Shown in pieces: positions 33,322 through 42,500 of a stretch of DNA of 42,500 nt. Each line of letters starts with the position of its first letter. The first letter of the stretch is position 1. The notes under the pieces are model-generated. The model saw only the letters and a list, made by a program, of their open reading frames with translations, had not been told where the DNA came from and ran no database searches. Both the position numbers and the translations under genes were made by a program. The stretch is from positions 406,328 through 448,827 of the forward strand of contig NW_019774892.1 of the NCBI RefSeq assembly GCF_001039355.2. The letters are read 5' to 3'. The stretch comes from Lingula anatina. Taxonomy: Eukaryota; Brachiopoda; Lingulata; Lingulida; Lingulidae.

Positions 33322-35437
33322 AAAGTAGGCTAATTTTCAATTTTTTGCTACCACTCCATAGGGATGTTCTTATTTTAAGAACTCAAGACTTTAAAAATTA
33401 CAGTATCCGAAAAATTTGTACTGTACTTTGATCCTGGACAAATTGGCAGTAGTTCAGTTAAAATATTAAATTGAATTCTGCCCCCCCCCCCAAAAAAAAA
33501 AAAAAAAAAATAATAATAATAATAATAATAATAATAACCCAAGCAGCAAAGCTGTCAAATCTACAGACATAATAGCAAAAAAATGGTGCACACAATAGGT
33601 TATATTGTCAATTTGATGCAATATTACATAATGTTTAACGGCAAAATCAACACCAAAATTTAAATATGCACAACAGGTAACATGGATATTTAGAGTATGT
33701 AACTGGCATAAGGCTTCAAGCTCATGAGAGTTCAAATTCACAAATTAACAAGGCAGCAAAGCTGTCAAATGTACAAACAACAAGATATAAAAATAATTCA
33801 ATCAAGCTGGTTTGCAAATTTGAGCTGTATATCAATCACTTTTGTAAGTTACAAAATAATGAGTAACACAGTTTTTCTTTCAGTGTATTTGTAGTAAAAG
33901 TACATGAATTTTTTTATCAATTTTGATGCAATGTTACATAATGCTTAAGGCATCGTAACCTTTAATTATCATCCAGATACCAAAAATAAGGTTTTTCCTT
34001 CATCTAATTATTCAATAATGCATCTAACTTTTAGCTGATCAAAAACAATAAAAATCCCCTCAAAAATATGTAATATTGATGTTTACATGTTTATATAGCT
34101 AACATAGATATTTAGAAAATGTAACTAGCAGAGGTCTTCAGGCCAATCGGAATTCAAAGTCACACCTTTTAAAAAATGCCAACCAAAATGACTATTTTTG
34201 TGGATTGAATATGACCAGTTAAGTAGAAGTTTTGATGATAGCAAAAAAATATGAAACATTAAGCATGTACATTTTCTATTTTAACAAAACCAAACTCAAG
34301 AGAACAATTGAGAGCTTCATGTCAAATTTCAGTGAACCAAAATACTCTCTGTAACAAGTCACCACTTACTGGGATATATTCCTCTAACCTGCCTCCATGA
34401 AAAACTCCATATAACTTGGGGCCCAGTTTTTTCTCTGATAATAAGGCAAATACAACAGAGTCTAGGACAACAGCATCTGCATTGCCAGTCAAGATCTCTC
34501 CATAGTATCTGAGCAGGATCTGCCTGGGCTCTCCATTCTGCACGTGTCCATCTTCAGGAAGTGAGCATACATATAGGTAATTACTGAGACCTCCACTGGA
34601 AATACAGTACCAAACTGGTCATCAATGTACCATCTACATAATCAATAACAATTGCAATATTTTAAATACATCATATAAGTCATACATCGGGCTTGGTAAT
34701 GTAGAATTAGCATGAAATTATGTTACTTGTAAGTCACCATATTTCAACCAGATAGCTGATACTGTTACAAAGACATTACCATAACCAACCCAGAACTGGT
34801 AGCATTATGTGTGTATTGCATGACATAACTGTTATCATGTATTGCATGAAGAGGCTTTGTAGAACATGGGGAATGCTATCAGCCAAATTCAGTATCCATC
34901 TCTGCAACAAATCATATGGTGACATATCATTTTGTGTAGCTGCACCAGTAGAGTGGAATAAGTTGCCAATTTTTATTAGACAAATAGAATCACAAGAATC
35001 TTTTAAAAAGGAATTAAAAACTCATATTTTTAAGACATTTTATTCATGAATCTTAAATTTTATAATTTTAAAGAAACCTTGGATTTTTTACTTTTAATTA
35101 CTGTTTATTACAATTAAGTTAGTTTAGCTCTTATTTATATAAAATATATCTTAACCATTTTTATCTATAAACTTCTTTGTATTTTATGTTGTACAGTCTA
35201 TTGAACATTTTATGGATTTTAGACTTGAAATAAATATATTATTATATTATTATTAACAAACAGAATAGTCTGACAGGCAAAATGAAGGGGAGAGGGTGAT
35301 TTTTTTTATTAGTCCTTTGTGTTCACACAGTCTTTTATCTTAAAGAAGATATCTATGTGATCTTGTTTGAATTTTATTTTTCAATCATGTGAAAAGAAAA
35401 TTATTTTTTTCACAGCAGAGTATAAAATCTGTTGCAA

Positions 35438-35470
<33 letters not shown>

Positions 35471-38232
35471 AGTAATACAAAAAAACATATATATATTACT
35501 TTAAATTATATATTCATCTTTGTAAATTGTTAAAATTACATACAGGCAGGTTGCTTACACTTAATAAATCATTGCTATACAGGTGAAAGATAGCTGAACT
35601 GGCAGTTCCACTCTGGAAGTTTAATGGGCAGTTTCTCCTTTTAAAATTTTGGTTATGGATCAGATATGGTTTGAAATTTAATTAGTTAATCATTTGGGAT
35701 ACAGTAACAATCATGTAATTCTCAGTGACTGAGTAGATATTTGCAGGAAACATGCATGGAATTCTGTCCATGATTTTGAATAAAACATTTTGTTCCAGAC
35801 ATAAGGCCCCAGTAATACAAAAAAATGTAGAAAGGGATAATTTCACGCTTTTTACTGATAAAATATGCAAGATACCTTTAAAAAAAACACCTTTTGTAGC
35901 ACTTCTCAATGACTACACAAAGCTGTAAGAATTTATAATGAGCTATACCTGCTCTGGGACTGAGATACCCTTGAAACCCGAAATAAATAACATTTTTACC
36001 CACAAAATTAAGTATGCATAATTATAACTTTTATAGTTGCTATATGAAAGGAGAGGAAGAAATTATTTGCTCGGTTCAATAATGGTTGGTGTTGGTGGAG
36101 ATGAGGAGTCACCCTGTGTTGCTCGAGCAGGAACACCTTGACATGGATACTTAACGAGGTTGGCAATTATTGAAGGTGGGGTAGTATTTATTCACTTGCT
36201 TCTGGTAACAGTGGTTTTGAAAATACTTATCAAGGAATCCCCCAGACCAGCTGGATGTATAAAGCACCCTTAAGCAGAGACATCTGGCACTGCATTATGA
36301 CACTGCGCAAGTAATACATGTATAACTAAAGCACTCTAAAGGCTGCAGTAATTTTGCCAATGAATTATGAAAACCATCTCCCAATTATATTTAATATCTT
36401 TTATTTCCGCTATTTGCTATAATTGATAAATAAACATTCACTTTTGGTGTTAGGATCATACTATCAACCCTGAGCACCTAAGGTCAATTCAATCTGACCA
36501 ATCAAATGTTACAATTGCAATGGCCTCTACTGATTATATCACATTATGTATGTATTTCCTAAAGAATACACTGCAATATCTACAATATTCCCCAATCAGC
36601 TGGATCCGACATACTCACAGATAATACTCTCCTGTTGTTCTTTTTGGACTCAAGTAATTTTCTCTGTTGAATATTAATGATATCTTCACTGTAATGCCAC
36701 AACAAACATTATATCTCTATTCAAAATATATTCTCTTTAAAGATACAAAACAAGTTGGGTGTTTTTTCTTGGAAAAAATTTAATCTTTCAAAAAGTTATA
36801 TATATGTATTATACGTATATCTCCCTGTCTGTCTTCATGTCTTTTCTATCTAAAATAAAGTATCTTAAAAGACTGTTCACTATTTGGAACAGTGTCAAGC
36901 TAAAGAAATATATCTTTCACACTTTATATAAAGGAAGATGGTAAGCATGTGACTGATGATTCAATGAGCTTGAAATACAACTACACATCCATACAATCAA
37001 TAAACATACTGCTGAGGTGGACTTTGGACTTACTGTGCTTAAGGTAATAAGGAAAGAAATCAATATTAGAATTTTCTTCCAAGATTTACACAAGTACATT
37101 TTTTACAAATTAAACAAATTCCTTAACTGGTTTATGCCAACATCATATGACCAACAAGAACATTATCATCTTAAGGCAAATACTTTACTTGGTCAGCACA
37201 CCGAGACATGGAAAGATCACAATAGAGAAAACTGCTCTGTGCTAACATTCAGCACAGGCAGATATTAAATTGCATTTGTACATTAATTTACTGGAGCAAG
37301 TTCTCAATATTTATATTTTATTTCATCTTTAGTCTGCCTCTATGCTATAAAATCTTTTAATGATTTGTTCAAGTTCCACTACATCATACATCAGAATGAA
37401 ATTAAAACTGATTAAATCATGTTCATCAAATAATAACCCTGCCTGTACAGGTTTAGTAATATTTTAAAAAACAAACAAAAAACAAATGAGAATCTGGCAT
37501 ACAACAATAAAAATGTGCATTATATGCACAATGTTTTTATCTTTCATCAACAACCCAGACACAATAACTTGTTAATAATAGCTGGACAAAAAAAATTCTA
37601 AGGAGTTCATAACAAGCTCTCAAAAATGAATATGACACCCTATACTAATTGGTATTACTTTAATTCAGAGATCAGAACATAACCAGAGTTACGCGGATTT
37701 AGTGGTTTTCTTAACTTAAATCATTAACCATATGTAAGAGGTAAAAAGCAGTGCTGCCTCTGTCTCTTTGATGTCAGGTTTTTTTTGTTTTTTTTTTAAA
37801 TCTCTGGTTAGGGCTCAACAAAATGAATAGCATAAAACGTATTTTCAGATAGTAAAATTTAGGTTATGCAAAATTCAAATTAACTTTCTACAAAACAGTT
37901 TTTAGTCAGATGTACTTAGTTGAAATGTGTTATATTTCAATAAAAACAGAAAGCGTGTCAATTTATACTTCTATATACAACTTAATAGTACTAGTATTAA
38001 CAGAAGCAACAGGTAATATTACAGTTAAACTATTCAAAAGAATGAGAAATACAAGACGTCAATAACCAAACGACTCACTCAAAGATAAAAGCACTAGAGC
38101 ACGTACGGGTTATTCTTACCTAACTTGTTTGATTTGGAAACGATCTTGTTTCAGTTCTTTCCAGGCGCCATGTAAAAGCTGCTGACAATACTTCAGAGCA
38201 GATGCGCGAATTTCTGGCGTCACTTCAGACAT
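30403..38232 (-). CDS. CHKA/B: Choline/ethanolamine kinase, nine exons
   Basis: A cytosolic enzyme phosphorylating choline (and usually ethanolamine) with ATP, the first step of the Kennedy route to phosphatidylcholine. Exons in transcript order: 38120-38232, 34370-34595, 32885-33018, 32428-32538, 31694-31752, 31457-31535, 31036-31144, 30726-30899, 30403-30483. The phases agree throughout, giving 361 residues. The glycine-rich start SGGLSN is at 38-43, LGPKLYGVF and LEEYIP follow, the Brenner motif HNDLQEGN is at 209-216 (catalytic Asp 211) and the metal-binding IDFEYCNYNYRG begins at 231. SHFLWGTWSL and IEFGY lie near the C-terminus. All catalytic residues are present. The ATG has A at -3. 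The long N-terminal extension of vertebrate CHKA is absent. A single invertebrate gene corresponding to both vertebrate paralogues is likely. Confidence 0.95.
30972..31021. repeat. Tandem duplication, ~24-base unit
   Basis: The word AATTATTTAATATTATATGT is repeated twice directly, in a choline kinase intron. Confidence 0.85.
32188..32244. repeat. (ATT)n microsatellite
   Basis: About 19 uninterrupted ATT units in a choline kinase intron. Confidence 0.97.
33266..33317. repeat. (AT)n microsatellite
   Basis: About 26 AT units in choline kinase intron 2. Confidence 0.97.
33481..33537. repeat. Poly-C / poly-A / (TAA)n compound simple repeat
   Basis: A C run, an A run and about nine TAA units abut an R1 repeat copy that begins just after. 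The A-rich and TAA tract may mark the border of the inserted R1 element. Confidence 0.93.
33538..34175 (+). repeat. Two tandem copies of dispersed family R1
   Basis: Both copies start at AGCAGCAAAGCTGTCAAAT (about 33542 and 33752). The first is shorter, ending near 33745; the second matches 17255-17545 and ends with GAATTCAAAGTCACACCT near 34168. They lie in choline kinase intron 2 and are non-coding. Confidence 0.72.
34805..35263 (+). mobile_element. 5'-truncated non-LTR retrotransposon (LINE) tail
   Basis: A plus-strand reading frame to 35049 ends in the C-terminal signature typical of Jockey/CR1/L2-group LINE reverse transcriptase proteins: YGDISFCVAAPVEWNKLP, IRQIES, then FKKELKTHIF. A ~200-base AT-rich 3' tail ending in a short TATTAT-type repeat (about 35238-35256) follows. 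Only the last ~80 codons remain, so it is dead on arrival. It lies antisense in choline kinase intron 1. The clade is not assigned. Confidence 0.8.
35441..35469. repeat. (TG)n microsatellite
   Basis: About 14 uninterrupted TG units in choline kinase intron 1. Confidence 0.97.
35470..38119. other. Remainder of choline kinase intron 1
   Basis: No exon or recognisable repeat was seen in this part of the 3.5 kb intron. Confidence 0.55.
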
Positions 38233-41200
38233 CTTGGCACCTTAATATCAATGTTTTTCGTAAAATAAAAATTGTAAATGAACACTGTGTGAGCGTGAGA
38301 CAAGTATCGCTGAATTTGACTAGACTCTGATGAATAGAAGGGTGCGTTTTCTGTGAGCTAACCCAGTTAATGGACCCTAATCCCCAGTGGATCCTTGTTG
38401 ATATAACGCAACCTCCGTCCCTACATCGTGTCATTATCAGTGTAAACAGACACGCATTTTGTCAGCCTTGGTGCTGCAGCCACGCTGTCAGGTATTTATT
38501 TTGTACTTGCCATTCACCCGATGATAAGAAAATCTAATTTTAGATCCAACCACCTCTATAGCGCTACGTAATGATGGACATGTGGTTCCTACACAAAAAT
38601 GCTAATTCCAAAGTATGTATTCAATATTTTATGAGATGAATTACAACAAAAGAGCAATAAATATAATAAGATACAGTCTTATGCCGTTTATATTGTTTAC
38701 TTCAGTTTTGATGATCTATAGAATTGGCCCTATGTTCGTCCGTACTACTCGCGAATTATATTATGTTTTACATCAATGAAGATGAAATCCTAATGTACTA
38801 GTAAGCTGTAACCAGGGCTGTTAACACAGAAATATACACCCTTGAAGGTAAGCAAGTGTTTATCTTTTGAAACTAGAATTTACAGCTCTAGGCCTTCCAA
38901 CCTTTCGTTCGCTCCAAAGTCTTGGTGTATTCAAGCGTAACGAAGTATTATTTGCAACAATACACAAGTCAAGACCCGAATAAAAGATTTCAGTAACTCA
39001 ACTTATTTGGAATTTCCACGATATACTTTCAATACTTACCAGGTCTGATTGTAGAATGGGAGAGGGAGTGCATCGATCTACTTCTATAGCCCATTACTGA
39101 GAAGATTTGAGAAATCAAACCCGCGTATTTTGTCAAATATTGTTTTAGCATAATGCTCATGGTGCATTCTTAGCCAGTGCTTCAGTGCTATTGTTCTCCT
39201 GGTGGGGCACGTGACTAAGTCTAGACCCGCACTCGTACATTGAAATAAATGAAGGTATATGTTTTTAAAGATTTAATTGACAGGTCTTTCATCCAGATTG
39301 ATTCTCTGTTCAGATAATCTTTTGGTGTCTGAAGCTATTAAATAGAATGGTGAAACTTTGGCTATTGAAAAATCTGTTCAGTTTGTTACCTTAGGAAATG
39401 GTGATTGTGATAGAGTATTTTTTAAAAATGGGAAATACAACAAATTAGAAGACTAAAGATTTTGATATGCATTTATTTTTTCTTCTCATGTGCTAGTAAT
39501 GGTTTATTGTGTTGAAAAGAGCTGTTGAAGTGGTTCAAGAAAGGAATTGTGTTCTGCACAACTTGGCTCAGCTAGCACAACCAAGTGACTTTCAAATGGA
39601 CATGCATGTCTTTTTAGTGTGGTTTTGTGGTGTTATGCATATGTCAGAGAACAGAAAAAAAAGAATTATTATTGTCTTTTAGAATGTATATTATATATAA
39701 TGTATATTATAGGCATAAATATTTCTACAGATACTTTGTGAAGTAGCATTACCATCATTAAAATAGAAATATTAAGGTTAACTTCTAAATATAAGCAAAC
39801 TATAAAAGTAGGCTATGTTCGTTATCATATTTTGTGTTTTGATACTTTTTGATAATGTATGATTATTAATACGGGTTAGATTAATAATGAGTGAGTAGCA
39901 GATCGAGCAAGTTATAGCATATGATAATGCCTTGCCATAGCAAGGTTGTGTAGCTTGCTTGAATGCAAAGGTCAGGCATCCTTTCATTAATGAAATCTTT
40001 TTTGTAGAAAACTATTTACTCAGGGTTCAGTTGGGCCATCAAATACCATATTGAGGTTTGTTAATCTGCACTCTATGATAGGTGACTTTCGAGAGCATTG
40101 AGCAGATGTAGTTTCATCATGACTGGCTGAGATGATAGTACGCAACAGATAGCTGTCAATGGTAATATAGTAAAATGTTACCTTAGCAGTGACCACAAGG
40201 AACAGGGAGGGGGGGTTAGGAGTTGAGATTTTTTTACAGTGTTGATTTTATGATGAAGCTTAAAAGGGTGCAGATGATCAACCCATAAAGTTTACAGATG
40301 TATCCAACTTCTGCTGTGGGAAATACACTGTAGGGAGCTTTATTGATACTGCTTTTTTTCAAAGATCAGAGTATCATTAGCTTCAGTACAATGTAACAAG
40401 CCTATCTATTTTATTTCTGGCAGAAAACTCCAGTTTCCCTGAAGCTTCCAATATAGATTGACAAATTTTCCCCATCCGTCTTCCCTTGGACAAAGGTGCA
40501 GAATGTTCAGCTAGCCAGCAGTGAAAATGCTGAAATGTGTCAGCACAGGCATATGTGATTAACTGTTGATAATATAAAGTTGACGAACAACAGAAGTTCT
40601 ACCTGCACACCACCAACATAATACTAGTGATCTCTCTTTATAGTGTGCATGCGTGGATTCTGTTCATGCTGGCTGGCATTCAGTCTCAGGCATAAAGAAC
40701 ACTGGTGTGCTCTTACTTTACCTCATTATCACTAATTTACCACTGCTATGTCCACCAAGTTTCATAGAGTGGAACTGACACCATCTGCATTTTAACCTAC
40801 AGTAAACTTGGCTAACACCAAGGTAAGAACTACATTCTTTTTCTTGGTTTGATTTAAATGTGTAGTTCACATTCTTGTTAGTATGGTAGTAACAGCTCTC
40901 TTGCGTATGAATGCACCAGTCTAAGTTATTACTAGCATCCGGCTGTGTTGATTTTACCAGTAGTGTTGCTAGGAATCCATTTGGTTCATGTTTATATGCT
41001 GATTGGACATGTATGTAAATGATAGTGATTTGCCAGACTTCAGATCACACTGTTCAAATACAGATGAACATAGAAGAGATGTCAGCAATTTTTTTTAGTT
41101 GAACTGGTAATTTGTATTTTCATTTTCATTTTTATGAACTTTTTTGTTTCAAGTTTACATAACTTTCAAATTGCATTGGTTTAGCTAGAGATATTTATTT

Positions 41201-41249
41201 TTGTTGTTACTACACAATTATATTTAAATCACTTCCACTTTACTTCCAG
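38233..41249. promoter_or_regulatory. Divergent interval between choline kinase and the KCTD gene
   Basis: It should hold both promoters and the KCTD 5' non-coding exon(s). A CACGTG E-box lies at 39208-39213. Plus-strand donors that could end non-coding exons are AAG|GTAAGC near 38848 and CCAAG|GTAAGA at 40822; the second pairs well with the acceptor at 41249. Nothing else was recognised between 39240 and 40600. Confidence 0.4.
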
Positions 41250-41384
41250 ACAGAGATGAGTTAACATACTATTTCCAGTAGAAGCATCAAAGGTACATCA
41301 ACCACTTACCACAGAGGTATCAGGGAAAATTTTACTTCATTCCAGCAGTTTGGCTCTTACTATGATACATTAAGAATTTACAGC
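41250..41384 (+). other. 5'UTR part of the KCTD coding exon
   Basis: An acceptor (TTTACTTCCAG) ends at 41249. The frame of the ATG has an in-frame TAA at 41262-41264 and no earlier Met, so the start at 41385 is well supported. Confidence 0.65.
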
Positions 41385-42236
41385 ATGCAGAATGGAAATA
41401 CCACTTTTGCTTACTTCAACTCAGAAGACAATCAGGGAGAAAATGAAAATCAGTGTAACACCCCTTGTTCTACAAAGTCAATCCCCAATGGTGATCCAGG
41501 GACCTCACCCTGTTGTGCACATTGTAGGAACTCGGATGTAAATTATAATAAAAGAATGGGCCAAGAAGAGATTGTAAATGTCAATGTTGGTGGAGTTGTG
41601 TATACTACTTCTCGCTCCACTCTATTAAGATATCCAGATTCTATGCTAGGAGCCATGTTCAGTGGTACAATGCCAACAACAAGAGATAACAAAGGAAATT
41701 ATTTTATTGATCGAGATGGGGTTCTTTTTCGATATGTGCTTAATTTCTTAAGATCAGGAGATCTGAGTTTGCCTGAAAACTTTATCGAGTTCTCTCAACT
41801 CCTCAAGGAGGCTGACTTTTTCCAGATCAAACCTTTATTGGATTGTCTGCATGAGATGACCAAGCAAGAGGAACCACCCCCTCCTCCAAAGGAACCTTCC
41901 TCAGGAGGATTTTACCTGGAAATCAAGGAGAGTGCTGCACATTCCATACAAATTATAGGCCCTCAGGGTCCAAATGAGTCCACTGTCCAAGAATTATTAC
42001 CCAAAGAATTGATCAAGCATAATACTGAGAAGTCAAAATGGGGGGCCAAGGGTACCAGTGGTCAGTCCACCCGACTAATGTATGGGTCCATGTTACTGCA
42101 GGCTGGATGGAAGTTTGTTTGCCTGTTCATCAGGTCAGATAACACTATCATTGAAAAGTGGTTTCTGGCACAATCCCTGGCAACTGCCCAGCAGACCCAA
42201 GGCACAAACACTGGTCCTGATAGTAAATCAAAATAG
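41385..42236 (+). CDS. KCTD-family BTB/POZ (T1) domain protein
   Basis: 283 residues in one exon. KCTD proteins form pentamers or tetramers through the BTB domain and commonly act as Cullin-3 ubiquitin-ligase adaptors or receptor auxiliary subunits. Residues 1-60 are polar with several Cys (CCAHC). The BTB/T1 domain spans about 61-160: VNVNVGGVVYTTSRSTL, RYPDSMLGAMF, NYFIDRDGVLFRYVLNFLR, EADFFQIKPLL. The BTB most resembles KCTD6/KCTD21. A PPPPP linker (164-168) follows, then a C-terminal domain beginning FYLEI, with VQELLP and WKFVCLFIRSDN, whose layout recalls KCTD1/15 and KCTD4 rather than KCTD6. The start follows an in-frame stop. The family is secure; the paralogue is not, so no symbol is given. 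Confidence 0.93.
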   Translation: MQNGNTTFAYFNSEDNQGENENQCNTPCSTKSIPNGDPGTSPCCAHCRNSDVNYNKRMGQEEIVNVNVGGVVYTTSRSTLLRYPDSMLGAMFSGTMPTTRDNKGNYFIDRDGVLFRYVLNFLRSGDLSLPENFIEFSQLLKEADFFQIKPLLDCLHEMTKQEEPPPPPKEPSSGGFYLEIKESAAHSIQIIGPQGPNESTVQELLPKELIKHNTEKSKWGAKGTSGQSTRLMYGSMLLQAGWKFVCLFIRSDNTIIEKWFLAQSLATAQQTQGTNTGPDSKSK

Positions 42237-42428
42237 TTGTTTAGCTGTATGAAAGTAAAGAGTTCTTTGATGTTGTATGTGAAATGTAGCTAGTTTTCAG
42301 TATAAACAGTGCAGGTGGATATTGAAGTTACAGTTTGGCTTAGTTGTTAGGCATATTATAAAGATGCAAGTTATATAATATAAAGTATAGATTTTTTTAG
42401 ATGGTCTGTGATTTTATTGTTATATTTT

Positions 42429-42434
42429 ATTAAA
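42429..42434 (+). terminator. Candidate ATTAAA polyadenylation signal of the KCTD gene
   Basis: ATTAAA, the commonest variant signal, lies about 190 bases after the stop and shortly before a T-rich stretch. A more distal signal beyond the window is possible. Confidence 0.4.
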
Positions 42435-42500
42435 GTAAAATGTGTTTTATCTATTTGAAACTATTTTGTTACCTCCCTGAATCTGAATTTTTGCATGTCA

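Noticed and set aside
33466-33741. 91-codon minus ORF with Leu, Phe and Gly runs
   Set aside because: The homopolymeric protein comes from the C/A/TAA simple repeat and the R1 element.
37017-37268. 83-codon plus-strand ORF
   Set aside because: No recognisable domain; it is AT-rich intron DNA of choline kinase and antisense to that gene.
1-42500. tRNA, rRNA, CRISPR arrays, viral or toxin genes
   Set aside because: No cloverleaf with A/B boxes, rRNA-like block, regularly spaced repeat-spacer array or viral/toxin reading frame was seen on either strand by eye.

Overview
The window is animal nuclear DNA. Genes are split by GT-AG introns. The sequence is AT-rich, has long microsatellites and dispersed non-autonomous repeats, and carries a cytosolic ribosomal protein gene with a 5'TOP start. 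The proteins are clearly metazoan (DENND2, choline kinase, RPL27A, KCTD, a TERB1-like telobox-Myb protein). The divergence and compact introns point to an invertebrate, possibly a non-vertebrate deuterostome or a lophotrochozoan; the sequence alone cannot place it further. No prokaryotic, viral or CRISPR features were seen.

Layout: (1) 169-1198 (+) is the 3' end of a TERB1-like telobox/Myb gene, cut by the left edge. (2) 1727-3213 is a complex foldback transposon region dense in GAATGC/GCATTC motifs. (3) 5433-22171 (-) is a complete DENND2-family gene. I could reconstruct 16 coding exons, about 1189 residues, with consistent splice phases. Inside it lies a direct ~4.05 kb tandem duplication (6713-10766 and 10784-14816) joined across a short odd sequence and a single N. 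It duplicates exons 8-13 and part of 14. It is most simply an assembly artefact, two haplotypes kept side by side. (4) 24156-26887 (+) is RPL27A, complete in five exons, head-to-head with DENND2. (5) 26900-30400 is repeat-rich intergenic DNA with MITE-like elements and a tandemly organised dispersed family. (6) 30403-38232 (-) is a complete choline/ethanolamine kinase gene in nine exons (361 residues), with a 5'-truncated LINE tail and microsatellites in its introns. (7) 41385-42236 (+) is a KCTD-type BTB protein in one coding exon, with likely upstream non-coding exon(s).

The genes are unrelated in pathway and do not form an operon-like unit: TERB1-like acts in meiotic telomere attachment, DENND2 in Rab GTPase activation, RPL27A in the 60S ribosome, choline kinase in phospholipid synthesis, and KCTD proteins usually as ubiquitin-ligase adaptors or signalling scaffolds. 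I found no convincing undescribed multi-gene system. The most notable items are the N-joined duplication, a ~200 bp near-perfect palindrome in a DENND2 intron, the interleaved foldback elements at the left, and a second Myb-like domain at the end of the TERB1-like protein.
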